From contig WGCT01000107.1 of the NCBI GenBank assembly GCA_015493625.1, positions 1-17,046 of the forward strand: a stretch of 17,046 nt of DNA, written 5' to 3'. This DNA comes from Draconibacterium sp. (lineage in GTDB: Bacteria; Bacteroidota; Bacteroidia; Bacteroidales; Prolixibacteraceae). Numbering within the stretch: the stretch's first letter is position 1; each line of letters opens with the position of its first letter. The position numbers were made by a program, and so were the translations under genes. This document shows positions 6,353-13,371 of this stretch, one piece after another. A model generated the notes under the pieces. It made no database searches. It was not told the DNA's origin and saw nothing but the letters and a program-made list of their open reading frames with translations.

Positions 6353-8911
6353 TCAACCACCACATTTCGACCATCCGCACGAAGCGCATGTTAAACATCC
6401 CTCCTGATAAACTACATCGTCAGAGTTACACTCTTCGCATTTTATTCCTTCGGCTTTTGTTCCCGATGGAATGTATTTTTTCAGTGCCCTCACAACACCA
6501 ACTTTCCACGAAGTGATGGTTTCGTTATCTAACTGTAAACTAGTAACCAGCTCTACAACTTTGTTAATTGGCATTCCATGGCGCAAAGTACCCGAAATTA
6601 ATTTTGCATAGTTCCAGAAAACGGGATTAAATTTATGCGATAGCCCTTCAATAGTTGTCTTATACCCGCGCTTGTTAATGTACTGAAAGTCGTACCGCGA
6701 AATATCGTCGCTTTCCCTGTGTTTCAGGATAAAACCTTTCGATACCGAGCGAGGCAATAAAATACCGTCTTCATCGTCTAACAATCCGGTGAATATTTCG
6801 TATGGTCTGCCATCTAACAACCCGATAAAAGCAATCCATTTATCTTTATTATTTTGAAAGCGAACAACGTCGGCCTCCAATTTTTCGGGACGTTTTGTTG
6901 GAAACACAGAGTTCGTCTCTTCTTTTTTCTCATCGTCCGATATTAATACGCCTGAACGCGACCCGTCGCGATAAACGGTAACTCCTTTGCATCCGCTTTT
7001 CCAAGCTTCTAAATAGAGCTGACCTACCAGTTCCTCTTTTACGTCGGCAGGTAAATTAATGGTAACACTAATCGAGTGGTCGACCCATTTTTGAATTTTA
7101 CCTTGCATTCTCACTTTTGCCAACCAGTCTACATCGTTCGAAGTTGCTTTATGATAAGGCGATTCTTCAATCAATCGATTACGTTCTTCCTGCGAATATT
7201 CTTTAGATGGATCGTATCCGTTTGCCTCCATCCATGTTTCAAATTTCTGATGGTAAACGGTGTACTCTTCCCAGTGGTCGCCCATTTCGTCAACAAAATC
7301 GACACGTACATTTTTGTCGTTTGGATTTACTTTCCTTCGACGTTTATAAACCGGCATAAAAACAGGTTCTATTCCCGAACTTGTTTGTGTCATTAAACTG
7401 GTTGTTCCGGTAGGAGCAATTGTAAGCAGAGCTATGTTTCTACGCCCATATTTTGTCATCTGTTCGTACAGCTCGGAGTCTTCATTTTTAATCCGGTTAA
7501 TAAGCGGATTGTTCTCCTCGCGTTTACTGTCGTAAATTGCAAATGCACCGCGGTCTTTTGCCATTGCAACCGACGACCGGTATGCTTCGATAGCAATAGT
7601 TCTATGAATTTCTTCCGAGAAATCGGTTGCATTTTCGCTGCCGTAACGAAGTCCAAGAGCTGCAAGCATATCGCCTTCGGCAGTTATGCCAACACCTGTT
7701 CGGCGTCCTTCGTTTGCTTTATTCTTTATATTTTCCCACAAATTCTTTTCGGTTGACTTTATAATTTCATCTTCCGGATCGGAATTGATTTTATTTAAAA
7801 TGGCATCGATTTTTTCCAACTCCAAATCAATAATATCGTCCATAATGCGCTGTGCATAATGTACATGCTCTTTAAAAAGTTCGAAATTAAATTTCGCCTG
7901 TTTTGTAAACGGATTTTCGACATACGAATAGAGGTTTATTGCCAAAAGCCGGCAACTGTCGTACGGACAGAGAGGAATTTCGCCACAAGGGTTTGTCGAG
8001 ACTGTTTTATATCCAAGGTCGGCATAACAATCCGGAACCGATTCGTTAATTATAGTGTCCCAGAACAGTATGCCCGGCTCGGCCGATTGCCAGGCATTTT
8101 TAACAATTTTCGACCACAGTTTTCCGGCATCAATCTCTTTTTTATAAACCGGTTCTTTTGCATCTATTGGGTATTGCTGTACATAGGGTGTTCCTGCCTC
8201 TACTGCTTGCAAAAAATCGTCTTGCAATTTTACCGACACATTGGCTCCGGTAACTTTTCCCTGCTCCATTTTTGCATCAATAAAACTTTCCGAGTCGGGG
8301 TGTTTTACCGAAACCGACAGCATTAATGCCCCGCGCCGTCCGTCTTGTGCCACTTCGCGTGTTGAGTTCGAATAACGTTCCATAAACGGAACAATTCCGG
8401 TTGAAGTGAGTGCCGAGTTTTTAACCGGCGAACCTTTGGGGCGTATGTGCGACAAATCGTGACCAACACCTCCGCGTCGTTTCATCAGCTGAACCTGTTC
8501 CTGGTCAACTTTTAAAATACCACCATACGAATCGGAATCGCCATCGTTTCCTATAACAAAACAGTTCGACAGCGATGCGACCTGATAGTTGTTACCAATT
8601 CCGGTCATGGGTCCTCCCTGCGGAACGATGTACTTAAATTCTTTCAGAACGTTGTAAATTTCATCTTCGGTTAACGGGTTTGGATACTTTTTTTCGATTC
8701 GGGCAATCTCTTTTGCCAATCTTTTGTGCATGTCGTCGGGGGTAAGTTCGAAAATATTTCCGAACGAATCTTTAAGGGCGTATTTATTTACCCAAACGCG
8801 TGCAGCCAAATCGTCACCTTTGAAGTACTCGAGCGAGGCATTTATTGCTTCTTCCTGTGAGTAAATTTTTCTACCAGCCTGTGTTTTTACTGAGACTTCG
8901 TTTTGCATCAT
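6353..8911 (-). CDS. nrdJ: Adenosylcobalamin-dependent (class II) ribonucleoside reductase
   Basis: The enzyme reduces ribonucleotides to deoxyribonucleotides using a cobalamin-derived thiyl radical and works with or without oxygen. In the 852-residue chain, STNPCGEIPLC (305-315) gives Asn307, the thiyl-radical Cys309 and Glu311. Cys117 (SNCFV) and Cys320 (YDSC) are the expected redox pair, with spacing like that of Thermotoga NrdJ. GVGITAEGDMLAALG (406-420) and APTGTTSL (499-506) are further conserved loops. The C-terminal tail has paired cysteines (Cys825, 828, 839, 842, 845, 850) for zinc binding or relay of reducing equivalents. No N-terminal ATP cone is obvious. Two adjacent Met codons begin the gene; the first is used. 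A gap of 304 bases separates it from waaA, so it probably has its own promoter, though I could not place it confidently. Confidence 0.97.
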   Translation of the reverse strand: MMQNEVSVKTQAGRKIYSQEEAINASLEYFKGDDLAARVWVNKYALKDSFGNIFELTPDDMHKRLAKEIARIEKKYPNPLTEDEIYNVLKEFKYIVPQGGPMTGIGNNYQVASLSNCFVIGNDGDSDSYGGILKVDQEQVQLMKRRGGVGHDLSHIRPKGSPVKNSALTSTGIVPFMERYSNSTREVAQDGRRGALMLSVSVKHPDSESFIDAKMEQGKVTGANVSVKLQDDFLQAVEAGTPYVQQYPIDAKEPVYKKEIDAGKLWSKIVKNAWQSAEPGILFWDTIINESVPDCYADLGYKTVSTNPCGEIPLCPYDSCRLLAINLYSYVENPFTKQAKFNFELFKEHVHYAQRIMDDIIDLELEKIDAILNKINSDPEDEIIKSTEKNLWENIKNKANEGRRTGVGITAEGDMLAALGLRYGSENATDFSEEIHRTIAIEAYRSSVAMAKDRGAFAIYDSKREENNPLINRIKNEDSELYEQMTKYGRRNIALLTIAPTGTTSLMTQTSSGIEPVFMPVYKRRRKVNPNDKNVRVDFVDEMGDHWEEYTVYHQKFETWMEANGYDPSKEYSQEERNRLIEESPYHKATSNDVDWLAKVRMQGKIQKWVDHSISVTINLPADVKEELVGQLYLEAWKSGCKGVTVYRDGSRSGVLISDDEKKEETNSVFPTKRPEKLEADVVRFQNNKDKWIAFIGLLDGRPYEIFTGLLDDEDGILLPRSVSKGFILKHRESDDISRYDFQYINKRGYKTTIEGLSHKFNPVFWNYAKLISGTLRHGMPINKVVELVTSLQLDNETITSWKVGVVRALKKYIPSGTKAEGIKCEECNSDDVVYQEGCLTCASCGWSKCGG

Positions 8912-9215
8912 TTCTTTAAATTAATAGAGTGTTGAATGTATAAATTTTTTAGTTCTGAAAATTGTTTTTGGCTTCATGGCGAAAGCGGTTACGAAGATAG
9001 AATACAATCCAACATTTTGGAAGTTTTTTTTAATAAAAGAAATCAAAAGTTATCAACTTCGCATTGTTATCATACTGATTGCGTGCTTATTAGGCTTTTA
9101 ATATCTGAAAATTGTTTACAAAAAGTGAAAACTTTTTATGGAATTTACGATTAACTATTATCGAATATTGTGTTCGAAAATACGACTTTTTTTGGCCAAA
9201 AAACAGTAACAAATT
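8912..9215. other. nrdJ upstream intergenic region
   Basis: These 304 AT-rich bases separate the waaA stop from the nrdJ start. A 72-codon plus-strand frame (8936-9154) has no recognisable family and runs antisense to both neighbours, so I do not call it. The region contains a 14-base direct repeat, a short TCGAA/TTCGA inverted repeat (9161-9177) and a loopless palindrome TTTTTTGGCCAAAAAA (9188-9203) just past the waaA stop. No cobalamin riboswitch sequence was recognised. Confidence 0.5.
8954..9117. repeat. Pair of identical 14-base direct repeats
   Basis: TCTGAAAATTGTTT occurs at 8954-8967 and again at 9104-9117, exactly 150 bases apart. Both copies are upstream of nrdJ, reading AAACAATTTTCAGA on its strand. 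An exact 14-mer repeated within 200 bases is unlikely by chance even in AT-rich DNA. Function is unknown. Confidence 0.5.
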
Positions 9216-10466
9216 TTAGTCCAAATGGTTAGCCGTGTTGAAAACTTTTTTTATGATAAATTTTGTTGAACCCACATTTTTTTCAACATATTTTCGGGTT
9301 ATTTCTTTCGTGTCGTTCACAAACCTTTTCTCTGAAATAAAACGTAAAAACAGTTGCTCAAGCTCGCTGTATTTGTCAATAGAGAATGCCCCTCCTTCTG
9401 ATATTAAATCTACCGCCTCTTTAAATTTTTTGTAATTGGGGCCAAAAACAATTGGCATGCCAAAAGTTGCAGCCTCCAGAATATTATGGATACCAACACC
9501 AAATCCGCCACCAATATAAGCAACGTTACCATACTGATACAGAGACGACAACATCCCAATTGAATCAATTATTAACACCTCGTACTTCTCAATCTCCGTT
9601 TCAGTGATTTTGCTCATCGAAATAGCGGGTCTTTTCAACAATTCGTGAATTCTGTTAACATTGGCACTGGAGACCTCGTGGGGTGCTATTATAAATTTCG
9701 CATTGCCGTATTGGTTAATAAACTCTATTAACAACTCCTCATCGGGTTTCCAGGTACTTCCGGCAATAAAAAGCAGGTGCTCTCCCTTAAACTTTTCAAC
9801 AGCGGGAATTTTTTTTGCTGCTTTTGCAATTGCCGCCACACGGTCGAAGCGAGTGTCGCCGGCAACTGAAATGTTATTAAGTCCTATATTTTTAAGCAAT
9901 TGAGCCGAAGTTTCGTTTTGCACAAAAAAGTGTTCGAATTTAAAAAGTGTTTGCCGATACCATCTCCCCCAAAATGTATTTTTAAAAAACTGCTGGTTTT
10001 CGCGAAAAATGGCCGAAATAATATAAAGCGAAATGTTTCTCTCCTTCAATTCAGAAATAAAGAAATACCAAAATTCGTATTTTATAAAAAATACTTTTTC
10101 GGGCTTAACAATGTCGATAAACGCCTGTGCATTTCTTTTTGTATCGAGAGGGAGATACGAAATTACATCGGCACCCTCGTAGTTTTTTCGTATTTCGTAC
10201 CCCGAAGGAGAGAAAAAAGTAAGCACAATTTTATACTCCGGGAATTGGCTCTTAACCTCCTCGATAACCGGGCGCCCCTGCTCGAATTCGCCCAGCGATG
10301 CACAATGAAACCAAATGTACCGGGCATCTTTCTCAACTTGATTTTTAAGCGTTTTTTTCCACTCTTTTCTGCCGCCGACAAACTGTTTTGCCTTTTCGTT
10401 AAAAAGCGATGCAAAACGTACTGTAAGCGAAAAAAGAGAGATTCCGATTTTATAAATTAGTTCCAT
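9216..10466 (-). CDS. waaA: 3-deoxy-D-manno-octulosonic acid (Kdo) transferase
   Basis: WaaA transfers Kdo from CMP-Kdo to the lipid A precursor at the inner face of the cytoplasmic membrane, the first step of the lipopolysaccharide inner core. The 416-residue protein begins with a hydrophobic anchor (residues 4-21). The family motif FHCASLGEFEQG (53-64) follows, with Glu60 as the expected catalytic base. Further family segments are GDTRFDR (203-209), GSTW (236-239), PHE (262-264) and the CMP-binding loop GGGFGVGIHNILEAA (319-333), as in glycosyltransferase family 30. Length is normal. It starts 14 bases after the stop of the cyclase-like gene on the same strand, so the two form an operon. 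Whether it adds one or two Kdo residues cannot be told from sequence. Confidence 0.95.
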   Translation of the reverse strand: MELIYKIGISLFSLTVRFASLFNEKAKQFVGGRKEWKKTLKNQVEKDARYIWFHCASLGEFEQGRPVIEEVKSQFPEYKIVLTFFSPSGYEIRKNYEGADVISYLPLDTKRNAQAFIDIVKPEKVFFIKYEFWYFFISELKERNISLYIISAIFRENQQFFKNTFWGRWYRQTLFKFEHFFVQNETSAQLLKNIGLNNISVAGDTRFDRVAAIAKAAKKIPAVEKFKGEHLLFIAGSTWKPDEELLIEFINQYGNAKFIIAPHEVSSANVNRIHELLKRPAISMSKITETEIEKYEVLIIDSIGMLSSLYQYGNVAYIGGGFGVGIHNILEAATFGMPIVFGPNYKKFKEAVDLISEGGAFSIDKYSELEQLFLRFISEKRFVNDTKEITRKYVEKNVGSTKFIIKKVFNTANHLD

Positions 10467-10480
10467 TTTCTATTACGAAG

Positions 10481-11170
10481 TTAATAAATGCGGCGTTCTT
10501 TTAAGTACTCGTAAACAGTAATTGTAATTATATGCAGCAAAAACAGCGATGCAAAATTCTCGATGGGAATAGAAAAAAGTTGAGCTCCTAAAAAATACGC
10601 ATCGTTATATTCTAGTATTGGCAAGCCTATTAAAACCTTCTCTATCAGAACAAAAGGAACGAGCAATATAATATACGAAAGGTAAAACTTTGTATAATGA
10701 GCTTTAAATCTATTTCGGAATATTGTATATCCTAAATAGATGGTTATTAAAAAGAAGAGGAAGAAAGGATATGTTTTATTGTGAGAAGAATAACCGGTAA
10801 CACCAACCAACACCAGCACAACTAAACTCAGCAAAAGGAAAAAATTGGGATACTCGAAGCGACGATATTGCTGTTTAACAAATTCGTAAATAAAAATTCC
10901 GAGAAACGGAACAACAATAAAAAAGAGCCACTCTTCAACAGGCAAATCCAACAGATTTATACCCAACACATATTTCGGATTAAAACTCCATACGGCAAGT
11001 TTTGCAAATTGCAAATCAATCATTATAAGAATGGCAGCCGAAAAAGCAACTGCCGGAAACATATATTTTACCGAGCTTAAAATGCTTAATCGTTTATTTA
11101 AACTCACACCGAACAAAATGGCAACAACTCCGGCAAGAGTAAATAAGAATGCAAAATTATGAACCTCCAT
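10481..11170 (-). CDS. Two-repeat lycopene-cyclase-domain membrane protein (CrtYc/CrtYd type)
   Basis: This 229-residue protein is almost entirely hydrophobic with about six to seven membrane segments. It contains two copies of the lycopene cyclase repeat. In repeat one, FNPKYVLG (63-70) is followed by LPVEEW (76-81). In repeat two, AYFLG (191-195) is followed by IPIENF (201-206), and both end in a helix finishing YEF or YEY. This is the arrangement of fused CrtYc-CrtYd cyclases, which close the ends of lycopene to beta-ionone rings. The second motif has Asn205 where an acidic residue is usual. No phytoene synthase or desaturase gene is in the window; the only partner is waaA, 14 bases downstream. 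Met at 11170 is chosen over Met at 11200 because a -7 element (11187-11194) lies between them. The substrate is uncertain. Confidence 0.82.
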   Translation of the reverse strand: MEVHNFAFLFTLAGVVAILFGVSLNKRLSILSSVKYMFPAVAFSAAILIMIDLQFAKLAVWSFNPKYVLGINLLDLPVEEWLFFIVVPFLGIFIYEFVKQQYRRFEYPNFFLLLSLVVLVLVGVTGYSSHNKTYPFFLFFLITIYLGYTIFRNRFKAHYTKFYLSYIILLVPFVLIEKVLIGLPILEYNDAYFLGAQLFSIPIENFASLFLLHIITITVYEYLKERRIY

Positions 11171-11186
11171 TTTTAAAATTTTGTGC

Positions 11187-11194
11187 CAAAGGTA
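11187..11194 (-). promoter_or_regulatory. -7 element of the cyclase-waaA operon
   Basis: On the minus strand TACCTTTG matches TAnnTTTG exactly and lies 16 bases before the ATG at 11170. No clear TTG is seen at the -33 distance. The site would place transcription start inside the longer open frame, favouring the shorter protein. Confidence 0.45.
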
Positions 11195-11244
11195 TAGCAT
11201 TTATATAAACATTTGCGTTGCGTTTTTCTTTTTCTGCTATATTT

Positions 11245-11264
11245 AGTCTTATTATTTCAAGACT
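11245..11264. repeat. Short inverted repeat between divergent genes
   Basis: AGTCTT (11245-11250) and AAGACT (11259-11264) form six-base arms around an eight-base spacer. The site lies in the shared upstream region of the cyclase-like and methyltransferase-like genes. It could be an operator; the short arms make chance plausible. Confidence 0.3.
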
Positions 11265-11294
11265 GAATAGTTAAAAACATTTTGACGGTAAACC

Positions 11295-11813
11295 ATGAAA
11301 TTTAGAATAATAGTTTGGATAATTATGCTTGCGGGCGGCATTGCAGGCGGCTACTCTATCGATTCGGTACTGTTCCCCGGAATTCACAACAAGTTTTATT
11401 TTCATATTGTTTGCTTTCTGGTTGGTCTGTTTGTCTTATTTTTAGTGATGAAAATAAGTAAAAACACCGGAAGAACTTTAGCAAAGTATGGAAGAAAGGG
11501 AGAATTGAAACGGATGGAAACAAATGTTCTGGTTAAAAAAGGTGCTTACAAATACATGAGGCATCCGATGCATTTAGGGCTATTCCTTTTCCCCGTAGCA
11601 ATTGCCTGTCTTGTTGCATCTCCTTCGTTTATTTTAATTATTAGTCCGGCAGAAATTGCATTTATGTTACTAATGATAAAGATAGTTGAAGAGCCCGAAG
11701 CCATATCGAAATTTGGCAATTTATATATTGAATACAAAAAGGAAACGCCTTGGTTTTGCTTTAAAAGGGAATGCTTAAACGAGCTGTTTAAGAGCGTTTC
11801 GCACAACAAATAA
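11295..11813 (+). CDS. Isoprenylcysteine/phospholipid methyltransferase-like membrane protein
   Basis: The 172-residue protein has about four membrane segments (residues 4-22, 34-53, 94-113, 115-131). Its C-terminal half carries the pattern of the ICMT/PEMT membrane methyltransferases: RHPMHLG (89-95), then EE (132-133), then FGNLYIEYKKETP (140-152). In that superfamily the RHP segment and the acidic pair bind S-adenosylmethionine and the substrate lies in the membrane. The exact substrate (isoprenyl-cysteine, phospholipid amine or another small molecule) cannot be predicted. The gene is divergent from the cyclase-like gene, so a link to isoprenoid chemistry is possible but unproven. A strong terminator begins at its stop codon. 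The start is ATG without a clear ribosome-binding site. Confidence 0.75.
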   Translation: MKFRIIVWIIMLAGGIAGGYSIDSVLFPGIHNKFYFHIVCFLVGLFVLFLVMKISKNTGRTLAKYGRKGELKRMETNVLVKKGAYKYMRHPMHLGLFLFPVAIACLVASPSFILIISPAEIAFMLLMIKIVEEPEAISKFGNLYIEYKKETPWFCFKRECLNELFKSVSHNK

Positions 11814-11852
11814 AAAGAAATCCCCGGAGCAAATTCCCGGGGAATTCTTTTT
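11812..11852. terminator. Bidirectional intrinsic terminator
   Basis: A 16-base stem (AAAAAGAAATCCCCGG with CCGGGGAATTCTTTTT, one mismatch) encloses a nine-base loop. The GC-rich core is flanked by A and T tracts, so it terminates both the methyltransferase-like gene and the convergent rubrerythrin gene. It starts within the stop codon of the former and ends just before the stop codon of the latter. Confidence 0.92.
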
Positions 11853-11853
11853 A

Positions 11854-12429
11854 TTAATAATTTGTAGCTTTAATCTCGAAATAAGATTGTGGGTGTAAAC
11901 AAGCCGGGCACATTTTGGGTGCTACTGTTCCTTCGTGAATAAAGCCACAATTACGGCATTTCCAAACTACTTTATCGCCACGTTTAAAAACTTTCCCCTC
12001 TTCCAGATTATTGTACAAGGTACGGAAGCGATTTTCGTGAGCAGCCTCAACTTTTGCAATCATTTTAAAAGCGGTTGCTATCTCTTTAAACCCCTCCTCT
12101 TCGGCAACTTTTGCAAACTCGGGGTACAACTCAGTCCACTCTTCATTCTCGCCGTCAGCCGACGCTTTCAAATTCTCGAGCGTTGTCCCTATTTTTCCGG
12201 CCGGATAAGTAGCCGTAATTTCAACCATGTTTCCCTCTAAAAACTTAAAAAAACGTTTTGCATGTTCTTTTTCGTTTTCAGCCGTTTCGGTAAATATTGC
12301 TGAGATTTGTTCTAACCCCTCTTTTTTTGCCTGACTTGCAAAATAGTTGTAACGCATACGTGCCTGCGATTCTCCTGCAAACGATTTCAGAAGATTTTGT
12401 TCTGTCTTTGTTCCTGCTAATGATGTCAT
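11854..12429 (-). CDS. rbr: Rubrerythrin
   Basis: Rubrerythrin is a cytoplasmic diiron peroxidase that removes hydrogen peroxide in anaerobes and microaerophiles. The 191-residue protein has a ferritin-like four-helix domain (about 1-145) with iron ligands Glu20, Glu53/His56 (ENEKEH), the Glu cluster around 95-98, and Glu128/His131 (EAAH). A rubredoxin-like domain follows with Cys158, Cys161, Cys174 and Cys177 (CRNCG and CPAC), which relays electrons to the diiron site. This is the classical domain order and length. The gene is divergent from sufE, and its promoter overlaps a 23-base imperfect palindrome, suggesting control by a peroxide- or iron-sensing repressor. A terminator shared with the convergent neighbour follows the stop. 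Confidence 0.97.
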   Translation of the reverse strand: MTSLAGTKTEQNLLKSFAGESQARMRYNYFASQAKKEGLEQISAIFTETAENEKEHAKRFFKFLEGNMVEITATYPAGKIGTTLENLKASADGENEEWTELYPEFAKVAEEEGFKEIATAFKMIAKVEAAHENRFRTLYNNLEEGKVFKRGDKVVWKCRNCGFIHEGTVAPKMCPACLHPQSYFEIKATNY

Positions 12430-12457
12430 ATAAATTGATTTTTTAATTCCTTAAAAT

Positions 12458-12485
12458 TAAACATATATTCACAATACATGTTCAA
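12458..12485 (-). promoter_or_regulatory. Rubrerythrin promoter
   Basis: On the minus strand TTG (12485-12483), a 17-base spacer and TATGTTTA (12465-12458) match the Bacteroidota pattern with one mismatch at the last base. AAGGAA (12453-12448) follows but lies too far from the ATG to be a normal ribosome site. Confidence 0.5.
12460..12482. promoter_or_regulatory. Imperfect palindrome (candidate operator) at the rubrerythrin promoter
   Basis: AACATATATT (12460-12469) and AATACATGTT (12473-12482) are inverted ten-base arms with one mismatch, around the spacer CAC. The element fills the spacer between the -33 and -7 elements and overlaps the -7 element, a typical repressor position. A further AACATAT begins at 12484. 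Its identity as a PerR, Fur or other site is not established. Confidence 0.55.
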
Positions 12486-12528
12486 CATATAAACTAATTT
12501 TGAAACTTTCTTAATAAGAGCTGTTTTA

Positions 12529-12561
12529 TTGTTGTAAAAAGTGAAAAAAAAACGACCTTTG
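12529..12561 (+). promoter_or_regulatory. Promoter of the sufE-sufT-queG unit
   Basis: TTGTTG (12529-12534), a 19-base spacer and GACCTTTG (12554-12561) match TTG and TAnnTTTG with one mismatch (G for T at the first base). The predicted start lies about a dozen bases before the sufE ATG at 12582. Confidence 0.55.
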
Positions 12562-12581
12562 CACCTGTAAAATTTACTACT

Positions 12582-13004
12582 ATGACAATAGAAGAAATTC
12601 AACAAGAGATTATTGACGAGTTCTCGATGTACGACGACTGGATGGATAAATATGGCTATTTAATTGAGTTGGGAAACGAACTCGAGCCATTCGATGCAAA
12701 AGAAAAAAACGACCAGAATTTAATTAAGGGGTGCCAAAGCAGAGTTTGGCTGGCAGCCAATTTTGTCGACGGTAAAATAATTTTCAGGGGCGAAAGCGAT
12801 GCTGTTATTGTAAAAGGATTGGTTGCCCTGCTTTTACGTGTTGTTTCGGGAAGAACGCCAAAAGAACTGATGGAAAACAATCTTCATTTTATCGACGACC
12901 TGGGTTTAAAACAACACTTGTCGCCAACACGCTCGAACGGGCTGGTTGCAATGATAAAACAAATAAGATTGTACGCTGTTGCTTATAGTAGAATGGTAGA
13001 TTAA
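12582..13004 (+). CDS. sufE: SufE-family sulfur acceptor protein
   Basis: SufE accepts persulfide sulfur from the cysteine desulfurase SufS and passes it to the SufBCD scaffold. The 140-residue protein has the family length. The active cysteine Cys51 lies in LIKGCQSRVWL (47-57), and the conserved C-terminal SPTRSNGL (114-121) is present. The partners sufB, sufC, sufD and sufS are not in the window. sufT follows after seven bases and queG a little later, so this looks like a small Fe-S maturation operon. It is divergent from rubrerythrin with separate promoters in the shared region. Confidence 0.96.
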   Translation: MTIEEIQQEIIDEFSMYDDWMDKYGYLIELGNELEPFDAKEKNDQNLIKGCQSRVWLAANFVDGKIIFRGESDAVIVKGLVALLLRVVSGRTPKELMENNLHFIDDLGLKQHLSPTRSNGLVAMIKQIRLYAVAYSRMVD

Positions 13005-13011
13005 TTGCAAA

Positions 13012-13317
13012 ATGGACAAAAGAATTGACTTAATAATAGAGAACCTGAAAGAGGTTTACGACCCCGAGATTCCAGTAAATGTTTACGACCTGGGATTAAT
13101 TTACAATGTTGATGTTGACGAAAACAATAATGTAAACATTTTAATGACCCTCACGGCACCGGGCTGCCCGGTGGTAGATGTGCTGGTTGAAGAGATTTCG
13201 GAAGCAGCCAAAAAAGTTGAAACCATAGAAAACGTAAATGTTGAACTTACTTTTGAGCCACCGTGGGATAAATCGATGATGAGTGAAGAGGCCCGGTTGG
13301 AATTGGGATTCTTTTAA
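13012..13317 (+). CDS. sufT: MIP18/SufT-family Fe-S cluster assembly factor
   Basis: This 101-residue single-domain protein belongs to the MIP18 (DUF59) family, whose bacterial members such as SufT help mature Fe-S proteins. The family segments DPEIPVNVYDLGLIY (17-31) and TLTAPGCP (47-54) are present, with the conserved Cys52. The C-terminal FEPPWDKSMMSEEARLELGF (81-100) is typical. PaaD-type phenylacetate proteins share this domain but carry extra cysteine-rich segments that are missing here, and the sufE neighbour favours SufT. The start lies seven bases after the sufE stop. Confidence 0.93.
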   Translation: MDKRIDLIIENLKEVYDPEIPVNVYDLGLIYNVDVDENNNVNILMTLTAPGCPVVDVLVEEISEAAKKVETIENVNVELTFEPPWDKSMMSEEARLELGFF

Positions 13318-13339
13318 AGAATTCTTTCCAAAAAAGACT

Positions 13340-13361
13340 GTAAAACGCCTTAAAGTTTTAC
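13340..13361 (+). promoter_or_regulatory. Hairpin just upstream of queG
   Basis: GTAAAAC (13340-13346) and GTTTTAC (13355-13361) form a perfect seven-base stem with an eight-base loop, ending ten bases before the queG start codon. There is no T tract, so it is not a normal terminator. The loop does not match a preQ1 riboswitch. It may modulate translation or processing of queG. Confidence 0.35.
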
Positions 13362-13371
13362 CGACAAAATA

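Noticed and set aside
8936..9154. 72-codon plus-strand open frame
   Set aside because: No recognisable family, AT-rich intergenic location and antisense to both flanking genes.
8919..9173. Two NrdR-box-like sites upstream of nrdJ (8919-8932 and 9160-9173)
   Set aside because: Each matches about 10 of 14 consensus positions, but they are 241 bases apart instead of the closely spaced pair expected for NrdR.
9188..9203. Perfect palindrome TTTTTTGGCCAAAAAA after waaA as a terminator
   Set aside because: It has no loop and only a two-GC-pair core, so it cannot form a good terminator hairpin.
8912..9215. Cobalamin riboswitch upstream of nrdJ
   Set aside because: No B12-box-like conserved core was found, and such switches normally precede B12-independent or B12-supply genes.
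9900..10460. 186-codon plus-strand open frame
   Set aside because: It lies entirely antisense to the well-supported waaA gene and its translation has no family features.
11171..11200. Ten-residue longer start of the cyclase-like protein
   Set aside because: An exact TAnnTTTG element lies between the two ATG codons, so the longer form would start upstream of the transcript.
13340..13371. preQ1 riboswitch before queG
   Set aside because: A hairpin is present, but the loop and the 3' tail lack the conserved preQ1-I aptamer sequence.
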